NCBI GenBank assembly: GCA_049591295.1
Contig: JBAWEQ010000259.1
Coordinates: 84,523 to 148,522 of the forward strand
Direction: 5' to 3'
Origin: DTPS01 sp049591295
GTDB lineage: Bacteria; Acidobacteriota; UBA4820; DSQY01
DNA: 64,000 nt
Every line of letters starts with the position of its first letter. Position 1 is the first letter of the stretch. This document shows, piece by piece, positions 25,535 through 34,303 of this stretch. The notes below the pieces were generated by a model, which worked only from the letters and a program-made list of their open reading frames with translations, ran no database searches and was not told where the DNA came from. The position numbers and the translations under genes were made by a program.

Positions 25535-26878
25535 ATGCGAATTCTCGTGGCGGGCATGGGGACCTCGGGCTATTGGGCGGCGCACCTGGCCCTGCGTCGC
25601 GGGCACGAAGTCTCCGCGTGCGACCAGCGGACCACCGCGGACCTCGCCCTCGACCTCTCGAAGCTCCTGGAGATGGGGCTGGTCTTCTACGGAGGCAGCG
25701 AGTCCCCCGGGCTTCTGGAGGGGATGGAGTGTCTGATCCTCTCGCCGGGAGTTCCTCGCAGGTCGGCGCTGGTGCGTTCCGCGCTGGAGAGGGGCATCCC
25801 CGTCATCGGTGAAATCGAGTGGGGCTTCCGCCACGCCAAGGGCCGCATCGCCGCGGTCACCGGGTCCAACGGGAAGAGCACGACCACCACGCTCCTCGGC
25901 GAGCTACTGGGCTCGCATTTCTCTGACGTACGAACGGGCGGGAACCTCGGGCGGGCCTTCTGCGAGATGGTGGAGGGGTCTACCGAGGAGACCTGGTTCG
26001 TGCTCGAGGTCTCCTCCTTCCAGCTCGAAAGCCTGGAGCGTTTCAAGGCGGACGTTGCCATCCTCCTCAACATCACGCCGGACCACCAGGACCGGTACGC
26101 CCGATTCGAAGACTACCAGGCCGCCAAGGCCCGGATATTTCAGAACCAGGGCCCCTCGGACTTTGCGGTTTACTCGACCGTGGATCCGGCAGTGGCTGCC
26201 TTCGGCGCCGCTACCTCCTCCATGCACGTACCCTTCGCCACCGCCGGCGAACTGCCGGAGGGCGCCTTCGTCCGGGAGGGCCAGGCTCTCTGGTGCCGGG
26301 GCGGGGTCCAAGAGCTCCTCTTCCGCCTGAAGGATCTGCCGCTCCCCGGTGTGCACAACCTGGAAAACGCCCTGGCGGCCTGCCTCGCGGCGCGCTGCGC
26401 CGGCGTGCCGGAGGGTGCGCTCGCCGCGCCCCTCAGCAGGTTCACGGGGCTGCCCCACCGGCTCGAACGGGTCGGGGAGGTGCGCGGTGCGGCGGTCTTC
26501 AACGACTCCAAGGCCACCAACACGGACGCCGTGCTCAAGGCCCTCACGGCCTTCCGCTCGGGTGTGATCCTCCTGCTCGGCGGGAAGGACAAGGGGGCCG
26601 ACTGGGCGAGCCTGGTTCCCGAGGCGCAGAGGTGCTGCAGGGCCGTGATCGCCTTCGGCGCCGCGCGCGACAAGGTGGTTCAGGCGTTCCGGGGGACGGC
26701 GTTGCCCGTGGAGAGCTACGCCACCCTTCGCGAGGCCACGCCGGCGGCCCTGGCCATGGCCTCACCGGGCGACAGCGTCGTGCTCTCCCCGGCCTGTGCC
26801 TCCTTCGACGAGTTCCGCAACTTCGAGGACAGAGGCGAGCAGTTCAGGGCCTGGGTCCGGGAGGCCATGACGCCATGA
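25535..26878 (+). CDS. murD: UDP-MurNAc-L-alanine:D-glutamate ligase
   Basis: 447 aa Mur ligase adding D-Glu. The N-terminal Rossmann-like domain has 'GMGTSGYWAA', followed by 'LSPGVPRRSALV', the ATP loop 'AVTGSNGKSTTTTLLG' (about 107-122) and 'EVSSFQLE'. The C-terminal domain has 'PHRLERV' and 'NDSKATNTDA' and ends in 'LSPACASFDEF'. ATG 25535 is used; an in-frame GTG at 25526 that overlaps the mraY stop is a fair alternative. Confidence 0.96.
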   Translation: MRILVAGMGTSGYWAAHLALRRGHEVSACDQRTTADLALDLSKLLEMGLVFYGGSESPGLLEGMECLILSPGVPRRSALVRSALERGIPVIGEIEWGFRHAKGRIAAVTGSNGKSTTTTLLGELLGSHFSDVRTGGNLGRAFCEMVEGSTEETWFVLEVSSFQLESLERFKADVAILLNITPDHQDRYARFEDYQAAKARIFQNQGPSDFAVYSTVDPAVAAFGAATSSMHVPFATAGELPEGAFVREGQALWCRGGVQELLFRLKDLPLPGVHNLENALAACLAARCAGVPEGALAAPLSRFTGLPHRLERVGEVRGAAVFNDSKATNTDAVLKALTAFRSGVILLLGGKDKGADWASLVPEAQRCCRAVIAFGAARDKVVQAFRGTALPVESYATLREATPAALAMASPGDSVVLSPACASFDEFRNFEDRGEQFRAWVREAMTP

Positions 26879-27963
26879 GCCGCCTCCTGCGCTTCGACCG
26901 ACCGCTGCTGGTCATCACCTTCGGGCTCCTGGCCATGGGCCTCGTGATGATCTATTCGAGCTCGGCCGTGCTGGCCCTGACGCGGAAGGGGAACCCCAAC
27001 TATTTCTTCTACCGGGAGTGCATCTGGGCGGCCATCGCCCTGGTGGCCATGATGCTCATGCTGCGGGTGCCCTACACCTTCTGGAAGGAGCGCAAGGTCA
27101 TCCTCTCCATCCTCGGGCTGGAAATCCTGATGCTCCTTCTCGCCCTCGTGAGCCCGGCCATCAACGGCTCCCATCGCTGGATCAAGGTCGGCCCCATCAC
27201 CGTCCAACCCTCGGAGACCGCCAAGCTCGTCATGGTCCTGTTCGTCGCCTACATGCTGGAGAAGCGCGTCCGGGAGGGAAAGGAGTGGGGCCAGGTCCTG
27301 CTTCCCCTGGGCCTCTACTTCGGCTTTGCCGCCGCCCTCATCCTCATCCAGCCCGACTTGGGCACCGTGGTGGTGCTCGGCGTCATCCTGGGCTCCGTGC
27401 TGCTCATCGCCGGGCTCCCCTGGAAATGGCTCGGGGCACTGGGCGCCGTGGGTCTCCTGGCCTTCCTGGTCCTCGCCTTCTCGAGCCCCTACCGCATGCA
27501 GAGGCTCATGACCTTCATGAACCCGGGCTCCGATCCCCAGCACACGGGATTCCAGGCCCAACAGTCCCTCATCGCCGCGGGCAGCGGAGGCCTGATAGGA
27601 AAGTGGATGGGAGGCAGCAGCCAGAAGCTGCTCTTTCTGCCAGAACCCCACACCGATTTCATCTACTCCATGATCGGCGAGGAGCTCGGCTTTCTCGGCA
27701 GCGTGGCGGTGCTCCTCGGTTTCCTCTTCTTCGGCTACCGGGGCCTTCGCGCCATGCGCTCGGCCCCCGACACCTTCGGAGCCTTCCTGGCCATGGGCAT
27801 CGTGGCCTGGGTGGTGCTCCAGGCGATCATCCACATGATGGTGACCCTGACCCTCCTGCCCACCAAGGGACTCCCGTTGCCGCTCCTCAGCTACGGGGGC
27901 TCGAACCTGGTGGTGACCATGGCGGGGGTCGGGATTCTTCTGAACGTGAGCCAGTACGAGTAG
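26875..27963 (+). CDS. ftsW: FtsW, SEDS-family peptidoglycan polymerase
   Basis: 362 aa, ten TM helices, SEDS family. It polymerises lipid II into septal glycan with FtsI. Motifs are 'GLVMIYSSSAVL' in TM1, 'NGSHRWIKVGPITVQPSE' (about 99-116), 'QPDLGTVVV', 'LPEPHTDFIYSMIGEELGF' (about 249-267) and 'LPLPLLSYGGSNLV' at the end. ATGA overlap with murD. Its division-operon position distinguishes it from RodA. Confidence 0.96.
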   Translation: MSRLLRFDRPLLVITFGLLAMGLVMIYSSSAVLALTRKGNPNYFFYRECIWAAIALVAMMLMLRVPYTFWKERKVILSILGLEILMLLLALVSPAINGSHRWIKVGPITVQPSETAKLVMVLFVAYMLEKRVREGKEWGQVLLPLGLYFGFAAALILIQPDLGTVVVLGVILGSVLLIAGLPWKWLGALGAVGLLAFLVLAFSSPYRMQRLMTFMNPGSDPQHTGFQAQQSLIAAGSGGLIGKWMGGSSQKLLFLPEPHTDFIYSMIGEELGFLGSVAVLLGFLFFGYRGLRAMRSAPDTFGAFLAMGIVAWVVLQAIIHMMVTLTLLPTKGLPLPLLSYGGSNLVVTMAGVGILLNVSQYE

Positions 27964-28041
27964 GTCGTCGGGCACCGGGCCGATGCGGTCCGGAGTAGGA
28001 AGGGCGGACGGCATTTGATGCAGGAAAAGGGAGAGTTCAGG

Positions 28042-29109
28042 ATGATCGTGGCGGGAGGCGGGACCGGGGGACACTTCTTCCCGGGCCTGGCGGCGGCCCA
28101 GGCAGTCCTCAAGGAGGACCCGACCTCGAAGATCCTCTTCGTGGGAGGCCACCGGGGGATCGAGGCCTCGCTGGCGCCGCGGTATGGGTTTTCCTTCAAG
28201 GGACTGGCGGTCTACGGCTTCGCCGGCGTGAACATCCTCCGGCGGCTTCGCGCTCTGCTGGCCCTCCCCTTCGCCCTGGCCTCCAGCGTCTGGACCCTCC
28301 TGCGCTTCCGCCCCGAAGTGGTGCTTGGCGTCGGAGGCTACGCCTCCCTCCCCACGTCGCTGGCGGCGGGTCTGACGGGCGTCCCGCTGGTGCTGCTCGA
28401 ACAGAACGTGAGTCCGGGCATGGCCAACCGCCTCCTGGGCCACCTGGCGGGGCGCGTCGTGACCGCCTTCCCGCAAACGCTCGCGTCCTTCCGGGGCAAG
28501 GGCCTGTTCCTGGGCAATCCGGTTCGGGCGCAATTGGCCGAAGTGGGAGCCGAGAGGCCGCCCGCGAGACCCTTCCGCCTGCTCGTCTTCGGAGGGAGCC
28601 GCGGAGCGAGCGCCATCAACGCCGCCATGGTCCAGCTCCTGCCGGAACTCAAGGCCTTCCCCGGCGGCATCGAGATCGTCCACCAGACCGGCGCCGAGGA
28701 CCTGGAGGAGGTGCGCGGCGCGTACGAGCGCTCCGGCCTTCCCGCCCGGGTGGAGCCCTTCCTCTTCGAGATGGAGAAGGAGTACGCCTGGTGCCACGCG
28801 GTGGTATGCCGGGCCGGCGCCACCACCCTCGCCGAACTGGCCACGGTGGGCCGTCCCGCTTTGCTGATCCCCTTCCCGCAGGCGGCCGGAGACCACCAGG
28901 CGATGAACGCCCAGGGGCTCGAAAGGATGGGCGGAGCTTTGTGCGTCCTCCAGCAGGATCTGGATTCCGCCTCCCTCATGACCTCTCTGATCACCCTGGC
29001 CGACCCGGACGTCCGCAGGAGGATGGTGCAGGCGCTGGTCACCCTGGCGAGGCCGAACGCGGCGGGCGACATCGCGGAGCTCCTGCTCCGCCGTGGGAGG
29101 GAGCTGTGA
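28042..29109 (+). CDS. murG: UDP-GlcNAc:lipid I GlcNAc transferase (lipid II synthase)
   Basis: 355 aa GT-B enzyme at the inner face of the membrane. It begins 'MIVAGGGTGGHFFPGLA', the normal MurG N-terminus, with GGGAGAG 6 bases before ATG 28042; ATG 28018 would add 8 residues. Motifs are 'GVGGYASLP', 'EQNVSPGMANRLL', 'FGGSRGA', 'CRAGATTLAEL' (about 254-264) and 'PFPQAAGDHQ'. It overlaps murC by GTGA. Confidence 0.97.
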   Translation: MIVAGGGTGGHFFPGLAAAQAVLKEDPTSKILFVGGHRGIEASLAPRYGFSFKGLAVYGFAGVNILRRLRALLALPFALASSVWTLLRFRPEVVLGVGGYASLPTSLAAGLTGVPLVLLEQNVSPGMANRLLGHLAGRVVTAFPQTLASFRGKGLFLGNPVRAQLAEVGAERPPARPFRLLVFGGSRGASAINAAMVQLLPELKAFPGGIEIVHQTGAEDLEEVRGAYERSGLPARVEPFLFEMEKEYAWCHAVVCRAGATTLAELATVGRPALLIPFPQAAGDHQAMNAQGLERMGGALCVLQQDLDSASLMTSLITLADPDVRRRMVQALVTLARPNAAGDIAELLLRRGREL

Positions 29110-30488
29110 AGTTCCTCGGGATCCAGCGGGTCCACTTCGTGGGAGTAGGGGGTATCGGCATGAGCGGCATCGCCGAAGTACTCCTCAATTTGGGGTTCAC
29201 CGTGAGCGGCTCGGACCTAAAGGAGTCCCCAATCACCCGCCGGCTCGCCGCCCGGGGAGCCCGCATCGCCATCGGCCACCGAGCCGAAAACCTCGGCGAC
29301 GGCCAGGTTCTGGTCTACTCCTCCGCCGTCTCCCCCCTGAACCCGGAGATCGAGGAGGCTCGCCGGTTGGGCATCCCGGTCATCCCGAGGGCAGAGATGC
29401 TGGCCGAGCTCATGCGCATGAAGACCTCCGTGGCTGTCGCCGGCTCGCACGGCAAGACCACGGTGACGGCCATGGTCTCTCACCTCCTGCACGGCGCTGC
29501 CCTGGATCCGACGGTGGTGATCGGCGGCCGCCTCTCCACCCTGGACGCCTCCGCCCGTCTCGGCCGCAGCGACCTTCTCGTAGCCGAGGCGGACGAATCG
29601 GATCGCTCCTTCCTGCTCCTCTCCCCATCCCTCGCGGTGGTCACCAACATCGATTGGGAACACGTGGACTGCTACCCCGAGCTCTCCGACGTGGTGGATG
29701 CCTTCCTCCAGTTCGCCAACAGGGTGCCCTTCTACGGGGCCTGCATCCTCTGCAGCGACGACCCCAACGCCAGGGGGCTCCTGCCGCGCCTCAAGCGGCG
29801 CGCGGTGACCTACGGGATGCAACCCCCGGCCGACTTCCTGGCCGAGAGCGGGCCCTCCGAAGGAGGCGGGGAGACCTTCAGGCTGCGCGTCCGGGGGAGC
29901 GATCGGGGCCTCTTCTCGCTGCCCCAGGCCGGCCGGCACGTGGTCCTCGACGCCCTCGCCGCCCTGGCGGTCTGCGACGAGCTGGAGGTGCCGATCGAGA
30001 CCCAGAGGGAGCACCTCGCCACCTTCCCAGGCGCGGACCGCCGGTTCCAGTTCCGCGGAGAGGCCCGGGGAGTGAGGGTCTTCGACGATTACGGCCACCA
30101 TCCCACGGAGATCCGGGCCACCTTCGAGGCGGCCCGGCGGACCGCCGGAGAGGGCCGCCTCGTGGTCCTCTTCCAGCCCCACCGCTACTCCAGGCTGGCG
30201 GCCCTCATCGCGGACTTCGCAACGGTCCTGTCGGAGGCCGATGTGGTGGTGGTGACCGAGGTCTACGCGGCAAGCGAGCCCCCCATCGCCGGGGTGACGG
30301 GAGCGGCCCTGGCTGCCCGCATGAAGGAACTGGGCCGGACCCAGGTCCACTTCTGTCCGGCGGTCGAGGACCTGCCCGAGTTCGTCCTCCCGCTGATCGG
30401 GCCCGGGGACCTGGTGCTCACCCTGGGCGCCGGGACCATCACGAACATCGGCGAACAGATCGTGGCGGGCATGGGGGGACGGCCATGA
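29106..30488 (+). CDS. murC: UDP-MurNAc:L-alanine ligase
   Basis: 460 aa Mur ligase catalysing the first stem-peptide step. Motifs are 'HFVGVGGIGMSGIAE' (about 10-24), the ATP loop 'VAGSHGKTTVTAMV' (about 112-125), 'EADESDRSFL' and 'NIDWEHVD'. The C-terminal domain has 'FDDYGHHPTEI' and 'FQPHRYSRL'. GTG 29106 overlaps the murG stop. The usual murB does not follow it. Confidence 0.97.
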   Translation: MKFLGIQRVHFVGVGGIGMSGIAEVLLNLGFTVSGSDLKESPITRRLAARGARIAIGHRAENLGDGQVLVYSSAVSPLNPEIEEARRLGIPVIPRAEMLAELMRMKTSVAVAGSHGKTTVTAMVSHLLHGAALDPTVVIGGRLSTLDASARLGRSDLLVAEADESDRSFLLLSPSLAVVTNIDWEHVDCYPELSDVVDAFLQFANRVPFYGACILCSDDPNARGLLPRLKRRAVTYGMQPPADFLAESGPSEGGGETFRLRVRGSDRGLFSLPQAGRHVVLDALAALAVCDELEVPIETQREHLATFPGADRRFQFRGEARGVRVFDDYGHHPTEIRATFEAARRTAGEGRLVVLFQPHRYSRLAALIADFATVLSEADVVVVTEVYAASEPPIAGVTGAALAARMKELGRTQVHFCPAVEDLPEFVLPLIGPGDLVLTLGAGTITNIGEQIVAGMGGRP

Positions 30489-31330
30489 ACCGCCGCCTCC
30501 CCGCTCACCCCTCCCGGACCATGGCCAGGGACTGGGCCCCTCCGCCTCCGCCCCTTCGGAGCAAGGCGCGGAAGCGCTGGCTCAGGCGGATGGTCCGGCT
30601 GGTGCTGGTCACCGGAGCCATCGTCCTCACTTCGGCGCTCCTCGATACCTGCTGGAGCCTTCTCCATTCGGACCGGGCCTTCTCGGTCCAGCACATCGAG
30701 GTGGTCGGCTTGCGGCACCACCAGGCGGCCCCTCTCCTGGACGCCCTGAGGGACCTGCGCGGCCAGAACCTGCTCGAGCTCAAGCCCTCGGACGTCTCCG
30801 AACGGCTGAGCGCTTTCCCCTGGCTGAAGGGCTTCTTGTGCCGGAAGCACCTTCCCGACACCCTCATCGTGGAGGCCCAGGAGAGCGACGTGCTCTGCGC
30901 GGTTAACGCCAAGCAGGGCGTCTTCGAAATCAACGGCGAGGGGGCGTCCTGGCCGGCCATTCGCGGCGTGGCCGGCGTCTTCACGCTCTCCAACCTGGAC
31001 CCCGGAGATCTGCAGGTCCAGGACCTCATCGCGCAGATGCTCCGGCTGGGCCTCGCGGGCCAGGTGACGGCCATCGCCTCCGCGGGCGCCGGGGGAGGGT
31101 ACCTCCTCACCACCTCGGACCACTGGAAGCTCATCGTCTCCGGCAGCGATTTCCCGGACCAATGGCAGAGGTTCTTGGCCTCCAAGAATTGGGTCGCGGC
31201 CTACGAGCCGGACCGGCGGACCATGGACGTCCGCTGGGCGGACAAGGTGGTCCTGGGTCCGCCCGAAACCCCGGATGCCTCGCCTCCGGCCACCGCCGGC
31301 GACGACAAGGGAGGAACGCAGCATGGCTAA
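30485..31330 (+). CDS. ftsQ: FtsQ/DivIB cell-division protein
   Basis: 281 aa. A basic cytoplasmic N-terminus precedes one TM (about 40-58), then a POTRA domain ('FSVQHIEVVGLRHHQAAPLLDAL') and the FtsQ beta domain. Bitopic scaffold binding FtsB/FtsL. The C-terminal tail is Pro/Ala/Asp-rich. Identity comes from topology, the POTRA pattern and its place between murC and ftsA. It overlaps ftsA by 8 bp. Confidence 0.92.
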   Translation: MNRRLPAHPSRTMARDWAPPPPPLRSKARKRWLRRMVRLVLVTGAIVLTSALLDTCWSLLHSDRAFSVQHIEVVGLRHHQAAPLLDALRDLRGQNLLELKPSDVSERLSAFPWLKGFLCRKHLPDTLIVEAQESDVLCAVNAKQGVFEINGEGASWPAIRGVAGVFTLSNLDPGDLQVQDLIAQMLRLGLAGQVTAIASAGAGGGYLLTTSDHWKLIVSGSDFPDQWQRFLASKNWVAAYEPDRRTMDVRWADKVVLGPPETPDASPPATAGDDKGGTQHG

Positions 31331-32546
31331 GGAAGCGGGTCACGTGGTGGGTATTGACATCGGTACCTCCAAGGTGGCCACGGTCATCGGGAAGGCCCGG
31401 GAGGACGGCGCACTGGAGGTGACGGGCATCGGGAAGGCCGACGCCCGAGGCATGCGCCGCGGCATCGTGGCCAGCCTCGACGAGGTGGTGGCCTGCGTGA
31501 AGGCATCCGTGGAAGAGGCCGAGCTGATGGCCGGCTACTCCGTCGAGCGGGCCTACGTCGGCGTGGGAGGCTGCCACGTCCGCGGTTTCAACAGCCGGGG
31601 CGTGGTCGCGGTCACCAACCGGGACCGCGTCATCAACAAAGAGGACGTCCAGCGGGTGCTCGAGGGCTCCCGCACGATCAGCTTCCCGGCGGACCAGCAG
31701 ATCTTCCACACCTTTCCGCAGGAGTACCTCGTCGACGACCAGGACGGCATCAGCCAGCCCCTGGGCATGCCCGGTAGCCGGCTCGAAGCCAACGTCCACA
31801 TCATCACGGGCTCCATCACGAGCCTGCAGAACCTCACGACGGTGGTGAACCGGTGCGGCATCGAGGTGGCCGAGCTCGTCCTCGGGCTCATGGCCGACTC
31901 CCAGGACGTGCTGACGGCCGACGAAAGGGAGATCGGCGTGGCCCTGGTGAACATCGGCCACGGTACCACGGGCATCGCGGTCTTCGAGAAGGGTGCCATC
32001 TGGCATACGCACGTCATCCCCATCGGCGGCGAACACTTCACCAACGACCTGGCGGTGGGGTTGAAGACGGGGATCATGGACGCGGAGATTCTCAAGAAAA
32101 AGTACGGCTGCGCCCTCACCAGCCTCATCCAGGAGGACGACATGGTGGAGGTGCCGGCGGTGGCGGGGAAGAAATCCAGCATGGTGCCCCGCTCCAGGCT
32201 GGCCGAGATCCTCCAGCCGAGGGCCGAGGAGCTGTTCCAGCTCCTCTTCGAGGAGATCCGGGGCGCCGGACTCGACAAGACGATCAACGCCGGACTCGTG
32301 CTCACCGGCGGAGGAGCCGGCCTGACGGGCCTCCCCGAGGTGGCGGAGGGCATCTTCGACCACCAGGTCCGGGTGGGCGAACCCATGGAGGTGGTGGGCC
32401 TGACCAATATCGTGGCCGCACCCATGTTTGCGACCTCGGTGGGGCTGGCACTCTACGGGGCGAAGCTGGAGGCGCGCGGCGGCGGTCCCCGGAAGAAGGG
32501 CGGGATGTTCAGAAAACTCTTGTCCCAGATCAAGGACATAGTCTGA
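31323..32546 (+). CDS. ftsA: FtsA, actin-like membrane tether of FtsZ
   Basis: 407 aa. The actin/Hsp70-type ATPase fold has phosphate-1 'VVGIDIGTSKVATVIG' (about 8-23), the 1C domain 'VERAYVGVGGCHVRG', and phosphate-2 and adenosine motifs 'ALVNIGHGTTGIAVF' and 'LVLTGGGAGLTGL'. The C-terminal amphipathic helix is 'GGMFRKLLSQIKDIV'. ATG 31323 follows GGGAGGA; upstream codons from 31275 belong to ftsQ. Confidence 0.97.
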   Translation: MAKEAGHVVGIDIGTSKVATVIGKAREDGALEVTGIGKADARGMRRGIVASLDEVVACVKASVEEAELMAGYSVERAYVGVGGCHVRGFNSRGVVAVTNRDRVINKEDVQRVLEGSRTISFPADQQIFHTFPQEYLVDDQDGISQPLGMPGSRLEANVHIITGSITSLQNLTTVVNRCGIEVAELVLGLMADSQDVLTADEREIGVALVNIGHGTTGIAVFEKGAIWHTHVIPIGGEHFTNDLAVGLKTGIMDAEILKKKYGCALTSLIQEDDMVEVPAVAGKKSSMVPRSRLAEILQPRAEELFQLLFEEIRGAGLDKTINAGLVLTGGGAGLTGLPEVAEGIFDHQVRVGEPMEVVGLTNIVAAPMFATSVGLALYGAKLEARGGGPRKKGGMFRKLLSQIKDIV

Positions 32547-32596
32547 AACAGACGGCGGCGAAACGGAGGTCGACCCACTCGGAAAGGGGGTTTGCG

Positions 32597-33850
32597 ATGG
32601 ATCAGAACAACGGTCTGCGCTTCATCATGAGTGAGGATGAAGAATCGGCGGATGGCGCGAGGCGCGTGCGCGTCAAGGTGATCGGGGTGGGCGGCGCCGG
32701 GGGAAACGCCGTCAACCGCATGATCACCGCGGGGCTCACGGGGGTGGAGTTCATCGCCGTGAACACGGACAACCAGGACCTGGAGAAGAGCTTGGCCCCC
32801 AAGAAGATCGCCATCGGCCAGAAGCTCACGCGGGGCCTGGGAACGGGCGGGAACCCCGAGCGCGGCGAGCAGGCCGCCATCGAGGACACGGCCCTTCTCG
32901 TCGAGCACCTCCAGGGAGCGGACCTCGTCTTCATCGCGGCCGGCATGGGGGGCGGGACGGGAACGGGCGCGGCGCCCGTGGTGGCGCGCCTGGCCTCGGA
33001 GGCCGGCTCCCTCACGGTGGCCGTCGTCACGCGGCCCTTCTCCTGGGAAGGCAAGCGCCGCGAAACCAACGCCAGGCTGGGTCTCGACCAGCTCATGGAG
33101 GCGGCGGCCACGCTCATCGTCATTCCCAACGACAACCTCCTGCCCAACCTCCCCGAGGAGGTGACCATGGAGGAGGCCTTCACGACGGCGGACGACGTGC
33201 TGCGCCAGGGCGTACAGGGCATCTCGGACCTCATCACCCGTCCGGGCATCATCAACCTGGACTTCGAGGACGCCCGCACGGTCCTCTCCGCGGGCGGCCG
33301 CGCCGTCATGGGGATGGGCTCTGCCATCGGCAAGGACAGGGCCCTCGTGGCCGCCGAGAAGGCCGCTCAGAATCCGCTGCTCGAAGACGCCTCCATCCTG
33401 GGCGCCAAGTCCATCCTGATCAACTTCACGGGCGACCGGCGCCTGGGACTGCGCGAGGTCAAGGAGGCCTGCGAATACGTGCGGAGCAAGGCTCACGCGG
33501 ACGTCAACGTGCTCTTCGGAACCAGCCTGGACGAGAAACTGGGCGAGGAGCTCCGCATCACGGTGGTGGCTGCTGCCTTCGACTCGGCCGAGGTGAAGCC
33601 CATGAAGCAGCGTATCCCGATGGCCGTCCCCGTGCCGGCGATGGCCGCGGCGGGGGCTTCAGAGGCCGCCTTCGGTTCGGTGCCGGGGGTGGATTCCGCT
33701 CTGCCCATGAGCGGACCGGGCCCCACGGGATACCTGCGGGGCGCCAAGGGCAAGGGCACCCCGCTCTTCGGACCGGGCGACGGAGCTTCGGGCGGGAAGG
33801 ATTACGAGATCTACCAGACACCGCCCTTCCTGAGGAAGAGCCGGGACTAG
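32597..33850 (+). CDS. ftsZ: FtsZ, tubulin-like division GTPase
   Basis: 417 aa. 'IGVGGAGGNAVNRM' (about 27-40) begins the GTPase. The tubulin signature is 'GMGGGTGTGAAPVVA' (about 117-131), and the T7 loop 'NLDFEDART' supplies catalytic Asp residues. A variable linker (about 335-400) precedes the C-terminal peptide 'TPPFLRKSRD', the FtsA-binding tail. An N-terminal extension of about 25 residues precedes the core. Start ATG 32597 after GGAAAGGGGG. Last gene of the dcw operon, followed by a palindromic hairpin. Confidence 0.98.
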   Translation: MDQNNGLRFIMSEDEESADGARRVRVKVIGVGGAGGNAVNRMITAGLTGVEFIAVNTDNQDLEKSLAPKKIAIGQKLTRGLGTGGNPERGEQAAIEDTALLVEHLQGADLVFIAAGMGGGTGTGAAPVVARLASEAGSLTVAVVTRPFSWEGKRRETNARLGLDQLMEAAATLIVIPNDNLLPNLPEEVTMEEAFTTADDVLRQGVQGISDLITRPGIINLDFEDARTVLSAGGRAVMGMGSAIGKDRALVAAEKAAQNPLLEDASILGAKSILINFTGDRRLGLREVKEACEYVRSKAHADVNVLFGTSLDEKLGEELRITVVAAAFDSAEVKPMKQRIPMAVPVPAMAAAGASEAAFGSVPGVDSALPMSGPGPTGYLRGAKGKGTPLFGPGDGASGGKDYEIYQTPPFLRKSRD

Positions 33851-33980
33851 GCCCTCCGCCTCCCGGGAAAGGCCCGCGGGACGGGGAAGCGCAGACCGCC
33901 CTTCCCGCGGAACCGTTTTCCCCCTTCCCAGCGCTCGGGGAGAACTCCCCCTTCTCCCCGGGCGGGATTCCCTCCTTTCA

Positions 33981-34004
33981 GCGGCCGCCCGATCGGGCGG
34001 CCGC
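33981..34004 (+). terminator. perfect 24 bp palindrome, probable dcw terminator
   Basis: GC-only arms (GCGGCCGCCC and complement) with a GATC centre, 130 bp after the ftsZ stop and followed by GCCGTTTCT. As RNA it folds into a 10 bp stem with a tetraloop. The 450 bp gap from 33851 to 34302 otherwise holds the inverted-repeat element at 34112 and no gene. Confidence 0.6.
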
Positions 34005-34111
34005 CGCCGTTTCTGGGACCGTGGCGAAGGATGCGTCGCGGAGGGTGGGGAAGCATTGCGGTGGAACCCCGTCGCGCCTCCCCTTCTACCCCTCTTCCCT
34101 TCCATCCGCTA

Positions 34112-34303
34112 GTGTGCTGTCCCAGAGATGGGCTTAGCAGTGAAGCAGGTGGAAGACAGCACACGGGGGGGAGCGGGGAGGAAACCTCCCCGCTCCTTCG
34201 GGGTAACAGCCCGCCGCAGGCGGGCGCCCTAGGGGCGGAGCCCCTTGGGATGTGTTGTGTCCCAGGAAGAAGCCATGGTCAATACAACACAGGGACACAA
34301 CAC
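34112..34303. mobile_element. 192 bp TA-flanked, MITE-like palindromic element
   Basis: The ends are imperfect inverted repeats (GTGTGCTGTCCC at 34112 and GGGACACAACAC ending at 34303, 10 of 12 pairs), and a TA dinucleotide lies outside each end (34110-34111 and 34304-34305). Each side is itself a small module with perfect inverted termini: 34112-34164 (53 bp, 10 bp arms) and 34252-34303 (52 bp, 12 bp arms). Between them are three hairpins, the strongest an 11 bp stem with an AAA loop at 34171-34195; others are GCCCGCC/GGCGGGC and AGGGGC/GCCCCT. No open frame of its own. TA target duplication suggests the IS630/Tc1-mariner group, which is inference. It touches the typA stop codon. Confidence 0.6.
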
